DNA of 64,000 bases, taken from the NCBI RefSeq assembly GCF_030063135.1, contig NZ_JASISO010000024.1:56999-120998 (forward strand). Reading direction: 5' to 3'. Made by a program: the position numbers and the translations under genes. Shown here piece by piece: positions 51,451-60,346 of the stretch. The stretch is from Streptomyces sp. G-G2 (GTDB lineage Bacteria; Actinomycetota; Actinomycetes; Streptomycetales; Streptomycetaceae). The notes under the pieces were generated by a model. The model was not told where the DNA came from, searched no databases, and saw only the letters and a list, made by a program, of their open reading frames with translations. Within the stretch, counting starts at the first letter, position 1. Every line of letters starts with the position of its first letter.

Positions 51451-52671
51451 ATGGAGCGGATCATCGAGGAGATACGCGAGGACCTGAACCGGCGGCTCGC
51501 GGTGGCGGCCGACCGGCTGGCCGAGCGGACCCTGGCCGAGGATCCCGCGTACGCCGCTCCGCTCGGCCGGGCCGAACTGCGCGAGCGGGCCCACCGCCAC
51601 CTGCGCCAGAGCGTCGAGGGGCTGGTGCGCGGCTCGCGCGGGCTGCCGGTGGACCTCACGGAGGCCCGGTCCGTGGGGGTGCTGCGGGCCGAACAGGGCC
51701 TGCCGCTCGCCTCGTTGCTGCGCAGCCACCGCCAGGGCGGCCGACTGCTGTGGCAGACCCTGACCGAGGCGGTGGGGGCCCACGACCGGGCCGCGCTGCC
51801 CCGGCTGCTGCCCGCGGCGAGCACGCTGTGGGACGTACTGGACCAGCTGACGGACGCCACCGCGGAGGCCTACCGGCAAACGGAGGCCGCGCGCGGCGGC
51901 CGGGACCGCGAGCGGCGCTCCGCCCTGCTGGACGCGCTGCTCGACGGCGGAGTCCCGGACGAGGCCGCGGCGGTGGCGGCGCAGCTGGGGCTGCCCGGCC
52001 AGGGGCGGTTCGCGGTGCTGGTGCTGGGCCCCGGCGCCGATCCGGTGGCCCCGCCGCCCGCCTCGGTGGCCGGGCCGCGCGTGCTGTGGCGGATCCGGGC
52101 GGACGGGGAGAGCGCCCTGGTGGAGCTGGGCCACCATCCGCTGGAATCCGTACGGGAGTTACTGGCCCCCCTGGGAGTGCGGGCCGGGGTGAGCCCGGTG
52201 GTGGGCGCGCCCGCCGACCTGGCGCGGGCCCGCCGTCTGGCGGTTCTGGCGCTGCGCACCACCACGGGGCCCGGCAGCCCGCGCACGGCCCTGCTCGACG
52301 AGCGGCTCCCGGCGGCGCTGGTCGCGGGGCAGGGCGAACTGGCGGGGCGGCTGCGCCAGGTGGTGCTGGGGCCGGTGCTGGCCCTGGCCCCCGAGGACGG
52401 CCGGGTGCTGCTGAACACCCTGGGCACCTGGCTGGCCTGCCAGGGTTCGACGACGTACGCCGCGCAGCGCCTGTACTGCCACCGCAACACCGTCTCCAAC
52501 CGGCTGCGCCGCCTGGAGCAGCTGACCGGCCGGTCGCTGACGGACCCGGCGCACGTCGTGGAGCTGGCGCTCGCCCACGCGGCGGTGGTCCAGCGCGCGG
52601 CCGCCGAGCAGGGCGTATCCGCGCCAAAGTCGCTGCCCCGGGCGCCGCGCCGCTCCGGCCCGGCCGGGTGA
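51451..52671 (+). CDS. PucR-type transcriptional regulator
   Basis: This 406-residue protein has a helical N-terminal sensor (residues ~1-150, RAEQGLPLASLLRSHRQGGRLLWQTLTEAVG), a GGDEF-like beta-rich middle (~165-290) and a C-terminal PucR/CdaR helix-turn-helix (TYAAQRLYCHRNTVSNRLRRLEQLTGRSL, ~residues 345-375). These regulators are usually local or global metabolic activators. It is divergent from the DUF4304-like gene. The regulated genes are unknown. Confidence 0.85.
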   Translation: MERIIEEIREDLNRRLAVAADRLAERTLAEDPAYAAPLGRAELRERAHRHLRQSVEGLVRGSRGLPVDLTEARSVGVLRAEQGLPLASLLRSHRQGGRLLWQTLTEAVGAHDRAALPRLLPAASTLWDVLDQLTDATAEAYRQTEAARGGRDRERRSALLDALLDGGVPDEAAAVAAQLGLPGQGRFAVLVLGPGADPVAPPPASVAGPRVLWRIRADGESALVELGHHPLESVRELLAPLGVRAGVSPVVGAPADLARARRLAVLALRTTTGPGSPRTALLDERLPAALVAGQGELAGRLRQVVLGPVLALAPEDGRVLLNTLGTWLACQGSTTYAAQRLYCHRNTVSNRLRRLEQLTGRSLTDPAHVVELALAHAAVVQRAAAEQGVSAPKSLPRAPRRSGPAG

Positions 52672-52803
52672 TCAGCGGCGGGTGCCGGGCCGTGGCGCGG
52701 GGACGGGATCCGGTCAGCCTCTCCGGACCCGGCCACCTGGGCACCCCGCTCTCGGCCAGGCTCGGTGACGCACCGCACCGACGCCCCCACACCGGGAGAC
52801 CCC

Positions 52804-54390
52804 ATGCCCCACGGCTTCCATCCCCCCACCTTCGACGAGCCGACCGCGGAGCTGCTGCGCGAGCTGGAGCGGCCGGGAGCCGACGGCCGCCGGATGTTCC
52901 AGCTGCGGATCGCCCCGGACGGCAGGCGGATCACCTTCGAGAAGGAGATCAAGGCCCGGCACTACGGGCCGACCAGCCCGCGTGAGGACGATCACCGGTA
53001 CGTGGTGTTCAAGGACCTGTACAGCGGTCGGCTCACGCTGCTGCACTGGACCCACTTCGGGGCCGAGCCGGCGCAGCCGTACGGCGAGACGACCGACTTC
53101 TTCGTGGGTCTGTCGCAGCACGACACCGATGTGAGCCGGGTCGACGAACTCGCGGCGGAGCTGACCTGCGCCACGACCCGCACCGCCGAGCTGAAGGCCG
53201 CCCACGAGTTCTACGCGGCGGAGCGGGAGCAGGCCCGGGCCGTCCAGCTCCAGTACGAGCTGGACATGCTGCTCAGCGATGTGGCGATGCAGACCAAGCA
53301 CTACGGCGCGCAGGGCCTGGACCATCCGGCGCTGGAGGAGCTGCGCGCCCACCCCTTCTACCGGCTGGCCCGCGAGCACTGCCTGCTGATCGCGGGCGGC
53401 GACCGCGACTACAGCGCGCTCACCCATGACGCGCGGCGCCGGGACCTGCTCAAGGGCAGGCGGCCGGTGGTCCGGGCGGAGTACGGCGATCTGGTCGAGA
53501 CCCAGCCGACGGAGCTGACGGCGGCGGTCCCGGACCGCCGCCACACCCGTTACGCGAACCTGTTCTGGGACCGGCAGGACGACGAGGAGTTCTTCGTGCT
53601 CCGCCGGTGCCCCTCGGACCACGAGTTCAGCCGGGGCGGGGTGCCGCGCCCCGCCGAGGACGGGGACAACTTCGCCACGCTCGCGCTCTCCGAGGACCAG
53701 GACATCTCCGGAATCCGGGTGCTGGCGGACGACGGCGGGCGGCTGCCGTCCGCAGACGAGAGCGTCCCGGCCGCGCGGGGGCTGTCCGAGCCGTGGCCGG
53801 TGTACGGCGCGTACCCCTCGTACGGGGACCACGGCGGGTACGGGGAGTTCTGGGCGGCCGCGGCGTACGGCCTGTCCTGCGACACCTCGGCCCGGCGGAC
53901 CGCGATGGACCCGGCCGACGGTTCGTGCCGGACCCAGCGGTCCTACAACGGGCGGGAGAAGGCCAATGCCCGTTGCCGGGTCACCATGGACCTGGCCGGC
54001 CGGGACGCCGAGGAGTGGACGGTGAAGGTGGCCGTGTGCGCGGACACCTTCAGCTGGGAGCTGCTGTTCTGGAACTGGCGCGACCACCGTTACGTGGTCA
54101 CCGCCGAGGTCCGTACGGAGGCCGGGCACCGCACGCGCTTCGACGCGGACACCGCTGCGCACACCGTCCGCCGCACCCACGGCCGGTGCGCGAGCGGGGC
54201 CTACGCGGGGGAGCTGTCCTTCACGCTGCCCGCGGACTCGGGGCGCTACGTGGTCGAGTGGACGTACGACGTGCCGTGCGACAGCCCGGACAAGAACGAC
54301 GGGTTCCCCTTCGGTTTCTCGCCCAGCTTCTCCCCCGACCGGCACCTCGCCGCCCGGGGCTCGGTGATCGTGGACACCGCGGTGGGCTAG
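52804..54390 (+). CDS. Large protein of unknown function
   Basis: This 528-residue cytoplasmic protein has no membrane helix or signal. The first ~55 residues read FQLRIAPDGRRITFEKEIKARHYGPTS-like beta-strand material. The middle has helices (VDELAAELTCATTRTAELKAAHEFYAAEREQARAVQLQYELDMLL). The C-terminal half is rich in Tyr, Gly and Asp (PVYGAYPSYGDHGGYGEFWAAAAYG) and then beta-rich. I do not recognise the family. ATG 52804 has GGGAG five bases upstream. The stop codon overlaps the convergent transporter's stop (54387-54390). Confidence 0.7.
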   Translation: MPHGFHPPTFDEPTAELLRELERPGADGRRMFQLRIAPDGRRITFEKEIKARHYGPTSPREDDHRYVVFKDLYSGRLTLLHWTHFGAEPAQPYGETTDFFVGLSQHDTDVSRVDELAAELTCATTRTAELKAAHEFYAAEREQARAVQLQYELDMLLSDVAMQTKHYGAQGLDHPALEELRAHPFYRLAREHCLLIAGGDRDYSALTHDARRRDLLKGRRPVVRAEYGDLVETQPTELTAAVPDRRHTRYANLFWDRQDDEEFFVLRRCPSDHEFSRGGVPRPAEDGDNFATLALSEDQDISGIRVLADDGGRLPSADESVPAARGLSEPWPVYGAYPSYGDHGGYGEFWAAAAYGLSCDTSARRTAMDPADGSCRTQRSYNGREKANARCRVTMDLAGRDAEEWTVKVAVCADTFSWELLFWNWRDHRYVVTAEVRTEAGHRTRFDADTAAHTVRRTHGRCASGAYAGELSFTLPADSGRYVVEWTYDVPCDSPDKNDGFPFGFSPSFSPDRHLAARGSVIVDTAVG

Positions 54391-56354
54391 GAGGTGGTCC
54401 CGGGCGCGGGCTCGGGCTCGTCGTGGCGTGCCGATTCGAGCAGGTACGGTACGTCGATCACGGCGACCCCCGGGGTGAACAGCAGCCTCGCCTTGAGCCG
54501 CAGCGCGTTCTGGTTGTGCAGGGGCTGCTCCCACCAGTGGCCCACCACGTACTCCGGGATGACCACGGACAGCATGTCCGTCCCCTCCTGGGCGGCCTGT
54601 TCCTGGACGTACTCCAGGACCGGACCGACGACCTCCCGGTACGGCGAGTGGAGGATCTTGAGCGGGATCCCGGGGTCGTGTTCGGCCCAGGCGGCCCGGA
54701 GCAGGTCGGCGTCCTCCTCGTCGGCGGCCACGCTGACGGCCGTGAGGGTGTCGGGGCGCAGGCCCAGGGCGAAGCCGAGGGCCTTGAGCGTGGGGGCGTG
54801 GACGGAGGCGACCAGGACGACGACGTGGTGGCGGGCGGGTTTGCGGGGTTTGACCCCGGGGGCGACCGCCACTTGCCGGGCGACGATGTCGTAGTGGCGG
54901 CGTACGCCCTTCATGCCGATGAAGAGCAGCGGCATGGCGATCACGACGAGCCACGCGCCGTGCGTGAACTTGGTGATCAGGACGATGACGAGGACGAGCG
55001 CGGTCATGACGGCGCCGATGGCGTTGATCCCGAGCCGCCGGTGGATGTGGACGCGCTCTTCCCGGGGGGTGGTGTCGGCGGCGAGTTCCCTGCGCCAGTG
55101 CCGGACCATGCCCGCCTGGGAGAGGGTGAAGGAGACGAAGACGCCGATGATGTAGAGCTGGATGAGGCGGGTCAGCTGGGCGTCGAAGGCGACGATGAGG
55201 GCGATGGCGGCGAGGGCGAGGAGCACGACGCCGTTGGAGTAGACGAGCCGGTCGCCGCGGTTGTAGAGCTGGCGCGGCGCGTAGCGGTCCTTGGCCAGGA
55301 TCGAGGCGAGCATCGGGAACCCGTTGAAGGCGGTGTTCGCGGCGAGGATCAGCACGCCCGCCGTGACGGCCTGAAGCAGGTAGAAGAGGAAGTCCCAGCT
55401 GCCGAAGGTGGCGCGGCCGATCTGCGCGAGGGCGGTGGAGGTCGGGGTTCCGGCGGGCAGGCCCAGTTCGGTGGGGTCGGCGGCGACGTGCACCTTGTAG
55501 GTCATGGCGAGGACGGTGATGCCGACGAACATGGTCACCGACAGGAAGCCCATGGCGGCGAGGGTGGTGGCGGCGTTGCGGCTCTTGGGTTTCCGGAAGG
55601 CGGGGACGCCGTTGCTGATCGCCTCGACTCCGGTGAGGGCGGTGCAGCCGGAGGCGAAGGCGCGCATGGCGAGCAGGACGACGGCGAGGCCCGCGTACGT
55701 GCCCGCCGCGGTGATCGGCAGGTGGGCGGATTCGGCGCGGATGGTGGTGCCGGTGGCCATCCGGACGGCGGCGACGCCGAACATGACGTAGATGACGAGC
55801 ACGAACCCGTAGGTGGGGACCGCGAAGACCCGGCCCGATTCGCGGACGCCGCGCAGGTTCATCAGGGTCAGCAGGACGACGAAGCCGACCGAGAGGACGA
55901 CCTCGTGGTCGTTCAGGGAGGGGATGGCCGAGGTGATCGCGGCGACCCCGGACACCACGGAGACGGCGACGGTGAGGACGTAGTCGACGAGCAGGGCGCT
56001 GGCGGCGGTCAGCGCGGCGGTCGGGCCGAGGTTCTCGGAGCTGACGATGTACGCGCCGCCGCCGCCGGGATAGGCGTGGCAGGTCTGCCGGTAGGAGGCG
56101 ACGACGACGACCAGCAGGAAGACAATGGCGGCGGCCGCGTACCAGGCCAGGTGCAGCAGGGCCACACCGCCGAGGGCGAGGATCAGCAGGATCTCCTCGG
56201 TGGCGTAGGCCACGGAGGAGAGCGGGTCGCTGCAGAAGATCGGCAGGGCGAGCCGCTTGGGCAGCAGGGTCTCGCCCAAGCGGGCGGTGTCGAGCGGCTC
56301 GCCGACCAGCACCCGTTTCGCGTTGATACGCCTCATTCGAGCATGATCAAGCAA
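54387..56354 (-). CDS. APC-superfamily transporter with C-terminal cytoplasmic domain (KimA/YdaO-like)
   Basis: This 655-residue protein has about 12 membrane helices in residues ~45-470. The first helix has LALPIFCSDPLSSVAYATEEILLIL, the half-helix signature of KimA/YdaO-type potassium and amino-acid APC transporters. TALTGVEAISNGVPAFRKPKS is a typical middle-loop landmark. The C-terminal ~170 residues are cytoplasmic, with a USP-like pattern (HHVVVLVASVHAPTLKALGFALGL). In Bacillus such proteins import potassium and are regulated by c-di-AMP; whether this one moves potassium or amino acids is open. A TTG start at 56354 is preferred, with GGAAGA five bases upstream; ATG 56336 is the alternative. 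Confidence 0.85.
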   Translation of the reverse strand: MLDHARMRRINAKRVLVGEPLDTARLGETLLPKRLALPIFCSDPLSSVAYATEEILLILALGGVALLHLAWYAAAAIVFLLVVVVASYRQTCHAYPGGGGAYIVSSENLGPTAALTAASALLVDYVLTVAVSVVSGVAAITSAIPSLNDHEVVLSVGFVVLLTLMNLRGVRESGRVFAVPTYGFVLVIYVMFGVAAVRMATGTTIRAESAHLPITAAGTYAGLAVVLLAMRAFASGCTALTGVEAISNGVPAFRKPKSRNAATTLAAMGFLSVTMFVGITVLAMTYKVHVAADPTELGLPAGTPTSTALAQIGRATFGSWDFLFYLLQAVTAGVLILAANTAFNGFPMLASILAKDRYAPRQLYNRGDRLVYSNGVVLLALAAIALIVAFDAQLTRLIQLYIIGVFVSFTLSQAGMVRHWRRELAADTTPREERVHIHRRLGINAIGAVMTALVLVIVLITKFTHGAWLVVIAMPLLFIGMKGVRRHYDIVARQVAVAPGVKPRKPARHHVVVLVASVHAPTLKALGFALGLRPDTLTAVSVAADEEDADLLRAAWAEHDPGIPLKILHSPYREVVGPVLEYVQEQAAQEGTDMLSVVIPEYVVGHWWEQPLHNQNALRLKARLLFTPGVAVIDVPYLLESARHDEPEPAPGTTS

Positions 56355-56630
56355 TTCTTCCGGTTCATGCCCGTTTTATGGGTCACCTGGGGGAAGCGGG
56401 GTCCGCGGGCGCCCCTCCCGCCGGGTCACCTCCGGCCGGCCGCCGACCGGACGGCATCGCGGACCCGGCCCACTCCGGCGGCCCGTTCTCGTACACCTCG
56501 GCCGTACGATCGACCGCCCGCGCCCGGCCCGCCGGTTTTCGGCCGCCCCGCGCCGCGCCGCGCCGCCCGAGCGGGCGGACGATGGGAGCAGTACGACCGG
56601 TACGACGAGACAGTGAGGAGGTGTAGGAAG

Positions 56631-56879
56631 GTGACCACGTTCATGGACGTCCACCAGGGCATGCAGGGCATCACCGCGGAACAGTTGTCGGCCGCCCACC
56701 GGGCCGACCTGGCCATCGAGGCCGACGAAGGGGTGCGCTTCCAGCAGGCCTGGGCCGACCCCGAGTCCGGCACGGTGTACTGCCTCTCCGAGGCGCCCTC
56801 GGCCGAGGCGGTCCAGCGGATCCACGAGCGGGCCGGGCACCCGGCCAGCGAGATCCACGCGGTTCCACTCGTCGTCTGA
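56631..56879 (+). CDS. SCO4226-family nickel-binding protein
   Basis: This 82-residue protein reads TTFMDVHQGMQGITAEQLSAAHRADLAIE, then AWADPESGTVYCLSEAPSAEAVQRIHERAGHPASEIHAVPL. It matches the small ferredoxin-like nickel-binding family first defined by SCO4226, including the conserved His and Cys residues. GTG 56631 has GGAGG upstream; the rest of the long plus frame is antisense to the transporter gene. It is probably a metal chaperone or sensor. Confidence 0.8.
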   Translation: MTTFMDVHQGMQGITAEQLSAAHRADLAIEADEGVRFQQAWADPESGTVYCLSEAPSAEAVQRIHERAGHPASEIHAVPLVV

Positions 56880-57057
56880 ACGGCGTGACCGGAACTGTTC
56901 GCACGGCCCCAGGGGGGGCGGGAGGCCGTTGGCATATGCCCACGGCAGGAACGGCCCTGATGTTGCCAAACGGCTTACGGCCCATTGCCGTCTGTGCAAC
57001 AGTCGTCACCGGTCCTTCCTCCAGACTTGGCCGTGCCGCGCCTGTATCGGAGTCCTC

Positions 57058-58488
57058 ATGCCGTCGCACCTGTTCGCGGACCGTTCCGCGCAGCCTCCCC
57101 ATCCCGGGTCGGTGGACGCGCTGATCAACCAGACCCGTCGGTTGCGCGGAGGCGTGGACGCGGTGCGCCGCGACACGGTGGTGGACGACGACGACGCCCA
57201 GGGCCGCTGGCAGCGCGCGCTGTGCGACCTCGCGGTGCACCACCTCGACGACCTGGGCGAACACCTGGGCCAGCTCAGGGAAGGCCTGCCCCCGGTTCCC
57301 GAATCCGCCGAGGTCCTCCACCAGCCCGCGCCGGAGCTCGGCGCCGAGGTCGCGCAGACCCGGGTCGGCAGCGCCGAATGGAACCTGCTCACGGACGAGG
57401 TCAGCTGGTCCGAGGAGCTGTTCCTGATCTTCGGCCGCTCCCCCGAGGCCGGACCGCTGTCCCTGGACGAGCTGGGCTCCACCCTGTTCGCCGAGGACCA
57501 GCCCCTGCTCACGGCCATGGTGACGGCCTGCCTGGTCGACGGCAGGCCCATCGACGGCGAGTTCCGCATCGTCCGCACCGACGGCCGGGTCCGCACCCTG
57601 CACATGCGGGGCGAACCCGTCCTCGACGAGGCCGACGGCTGTACGGCGTCCATGTGGGCCGTGCTGCGCGATGTGAGCGACCTGCGCCGCAGCGAGCGCG
57701 CGGTGCGCGAAACCCGTGACTCCTTCCAGCGCCAACGGCAGATCGCCCGCACCGAGCACCGCCTCGCGGTCGAACTGCAGGAGGCCGTACTCCCCCCGTG
57801 GGGCGGATCCCCGCGCATGCCGCGGGGCAGTACCGGCGCCCTGGACGTGGCCGCGCACTACCTCCCCTCGGCGACGAGCGCCCTGATCGGCGGCGACTGG
57901 TACGACGCCCTGGAACTCCCCGACGGGCGCTCCCTGCTGACGGTCGGAGACCTGACCGGGCACGGGGTCACCGCCACCTCCTCGATGGCGATGATGCTGG
58001 GCGCGCTGCGCGGCATGGCGATGGCCGGGATCGAGCCGGGCCCGCTGATGGGCTGCCTCAACCAGCTGCTGGAGACCTCCGTCCAGCCCGCCCTCGGCTC
58101 CGCCGTGTGCTGCAGCTACGACCCGGCCCGCCGGACGCTCACCTGGGCGCAGGCCGGTCACCCCGCTCCGCTGCTCTTCCGCCACGGTCAGGGCCGCGCC
58201 CTGCGGCCGCCGGAGGGCGTACTGCTGGGCGCGACCTCCGGGACGGCGTACGGGCAGCGCGAGGAGCGGCTCGACGTGGGCGACGTACTCGTCCTGCACA
58301 CGGACGGGCTGACGCCGCGCAGCATCGAGTTCAGCCGGACGGACGGGGCCGAGCGGCTGCTGGCGCTGGCGCCCCGCTTCTCGGCGGCGCGCTCGGCCCA
58401 GGACTGCGTACGGATGGTCATCGAGGAGTTCGGCGAGACCGGCCGCGAAGAGGACGCCTGCGTCCTGGTCGCCATGATCGGGGCCTGA
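57058..58488 (+). CDS. PAS-domain PP2C/SpoIIE-type serine phosphatase
   Basis: This 476-residue protein has an N-terminal helical region, a PAS domain (residues ~100-210: GSAEWNLLTDEVSWSEELFLIFGRSPE, RIVRTDGRVRTLHMRGEPV), and a SpoIIE-like PP2C domain (~235-475: LAVELQEAVLPP, GGDWYDALELPDGR, VGDLTGHGVTATSSMAMMLG, LHTDGLTPRSIEF, GREEDACVLVA). It dephosphorylates Ser/Thr proteins, typically anti-anti-sigma factors, in response to a PAS signal. ATG 57058 has GGAG six bases upstream. No sigma-regulator genes are adjacent. Confidence 0.85.
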   Translation: MPSHLFADRSAQPPHPGSVDALINQTRRLRGGVDAVRRDTVVDDDDAQGRWQRALCDLAVHHLDDLGEHLGQLREGLPPVPESAEVLHQPAPELGAEVAQTRVGSAEWNLLTDEVSWSEELFLIFGRSPEAGPLSLDELGSTLFAEDQPLLTAMVTACLVDGRPIDGEFRIVRTDGRVRTLHMRGEPVLDEADGCTASMWAVLRDVSDLRRSERAVRETRDSFQRQRQIARTEHRLAVELQEAVLPPWGGSPRMPRGSTGALDVAAHYLPSATSALIGGDWYDALELPDGRSLLTVGDLTGHGVTATSSMAMMLGALRGMAMAGIEPGPLMGCLNQLLETSVQPALGSAVCCSYDPARRTLTWAQAGHPAPLLFRHGQGRALRPPEGVLLGATSGTAYGQREERLDVGDVLVLHTDGLTPRSIEFSRTDGAERLLALAPRFSAARSAQDCVRMVIEEFGETGREEDACVLVAMIGA

Positions 58489-58616
58489 AGCACTTCGCCG
58501 GGCCGCGCCCTCGGGGTGCGGCCTTTTCTCATGGCCGCTCGTGGCCGCTCGCGTGGACGGTCGGACGGTCTCGTGGACGGTCGGGTGGACGTCTTGTCGA
58601 CGGTGCGGGCGGTGGT

Positions 58617-60116
58617 TCAGGTCCGCCGGACACCGCGGGCGGATCCCCGCGGAGGACTGTTCGGCAGGGCCAGCTTGATCTCTTGGCGGAGTTCCTCGAT
58701 CCGCCCGTAGCCCGCGTACTGCCCGGTCAGCCGGTACATCTCGCGCAGCCGGTCCCAGGTCCGGTGCGAGGACGTCTCGTTCATGGAGACCAGCGCGAGC
58801 CGCGCGTACCGGTCGGCCTGCTCGGGGTCGTCGGCCAGGAAGCACGCCGAGGCCATGGAGATGTAGTCGAAGATCTGCGAGCGCTGGTGTCCGGCACCCC
58901 GCAGCCGCAACGCCTCCCTGGCGTGCAGCTGGGCGACCGGCGCGGCGTCGGGATCGTGGTCGGCGAGGGTACGGAAGGCCAGCGCCTGCATGCCGTGCAG
59001 GTCGGCCTCGTCGAAGTGCTGCATCCAGCTGGGGGGCGGTACGTCGCCCGTGTCGGACACGAACAGGTCCTCGGCCTCGCCGAGGGTGCGGCGCATCGCC
59101 TGGCCCTTGCCCATGGCGGCCTGCGCCCACGCCTCGATGGTGTGCAGCATGGCGCGGGTGCGCGGCAGGGTCTCCTCGCCCGAGCCGGACTGGGCCAGTT
59201 TCATCAGGTCGAGGGCCTCGTTGGGCTTGCCCAGGTGGACCATCTGGCGCGCCGCGCGGGACAGGGCCTCACCGGCCCGCGGGCGGTCGCCGCCCTCGCG
59301 GGCCGCGTGCGCGGCGATCACGAAGTACTTCTGGGCGGTGGGTTCGAGACCGACGTCGTGGGACATCCAGCCCGCGAGGACCGCGAGGTTGGCCGCCACC
59401 CCCCAGAGCCTGCGATGGAGGTGGTCGGGGTGGTGGTAGGCGAGCATGCCGCCCACCTCGTTCAACTGGCCCACGACGGCCTTGCGCTGGAGGCCGCCGC
59501 CTCTGGAGGCGTCCCAGGCGCGGAAGACGTCCACTGAACGCTCCAGGGCCTCGATCTCCTGGGAACCGATGGGCGCCGCCTCGTAGCGGTCGTAACCGGC
59601 GGGGTCGGCCTGGAACCCGTCGCCGCCGAAGCGTGGCGCGGGGGTGGCGGGCAGGGGGTCGGAGTGCAGCCAGTCGTGCATGGCGTTGGTGAGGGCGGAG
59701 CCTGCTGTGAGTGCGGCGCCCGCGCCCATCAGACCGCGACGGTTGAGCATGAGGTCCATTCCCGTGAATTCGGTGAGGACCGCGGCTGTGCGTTCGGGCG
59801 CCCAGGGCAGGCTGTCGGGGTTGTCCTTCGCCCCGTCCTGCCGTGCTGAGGTGCGCCGCTGCCGTACGAACCCGAGGTCCTCGATGGTCACGACACGACC
59901 GAGCCGCTCGGTGAACAGGGCTGCCAGTACGGTCGGTACCGGTTCGCGCGGGGTCTCCCCCACGTCGATCCAGCGCCTCACCCGCGAGGTGTCGGTGGCC
60001 AGCTGGTGGTGGCCCATGGCCGCCGCCTGCCGGTTGACCATCCTCGCGAGTTCGCCTTTGGACCACCCGGCCAGCCCGAACAGGTCGGACAAGCGGGTGT
60101 TGGGTCCTTTGCTCAC
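58617..60116 (-). CDS. nsdA: NsdA-type TPR regulatory protein
   Basis: This 499-residue protein resembles NsdA, a negative regulator of sporulation and antibiotic production in Streptomyces. Landmarks are the helix-turn-helix-like N-terminus (SKGELARMVNRQAAAMGHHQLATDTSRVRRWIDVGETPRE), a twin-Arg-like RRGLMGAGAALTAG segment, and TPR repeats (~190-480: HPDHLHRRLWGVAANLAVLAGWMSHDVGLE, RLALVSMNETSSHRTWDRLREM). It is not expected to be exported despite the twin-Arg-like motif. It is divergent from the phosphotransferase at 60347, a pairing also common in streptomycetes. I place this with moderate certainty. Confidence 0.75.
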   Translation of the reverse strand: MSKGPNTRLSDLFGLAGWSKGELARMVNRQAAAMGHHQLATDTSRVRRWIDVGETPREPVPTVLAALFTERLGRVVTIEDLGFVRQRRTSARQDGAKDNPDSLPWAPERTAAVLTEFTGMDLMLNRRGLMGAGAALTAGSALTNAMHDWLHSDPLPATPAPRFGGDGFQADPAGYDRYEAAPIGSQEIEALERSVDVFRAWDASRGGGLQRKAVVGQLNEVGGMLAYHHPDHLHRRLWGVAANLAVLAGWMSHDVGLEPTAQKYFVIAAHAAREGGDRPRAGEALSRAARQMVHLGKPNEALDLMKLAQSGSGEETLPRTRAMLHTIEAWAQAAMGKGQAMRRTLGEAEDLFVSDTGDVPPPSWMQHFDEADLHGMQALAFRTLADHDPDAAPVAQLHAREALRLRGAGHQRSQIFDYISMASACFLADDPEQADRYARLALVSMNETSSHRTWDRLREMYRLTGQYAGYGRIEELRQEIKLALPNSPPRGSARGVRRT

Positions 60117-60346
60117 GTCAAGCCCCCAGGTTCTCGGCTGAGTTGACAGTAACCCGGCGTCAGATGCCGAGCGACTATTCGCCAGGGTTCGCCAGGGTGC
60201 GCCACATGGTGTGCCACCCGCACCTGGGTGTCAGGTAGGAATGCGCCTCCCCGACCCGGTCACCGGCGGAACTCCCCAGGGTGATGTACGGGATCGAGCG
60301 GGGCGGCGTACGCAACTCGTCGGCGCACGAAGGGATCCGTATCATC

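Noticed and set aside
53607..56630. Plus-strand frame leading into the nickel-binding protein
   Set aside because: It is antisense to the transporter; only 56631-56879 matches a family.
58489..58616. Short GTGGACGGTCG repeats as a regulatory array
   Set aside because: They sit between convergent genes (58488 stop, 58617 stop), where operators are unlikely; probably neutral repeat.
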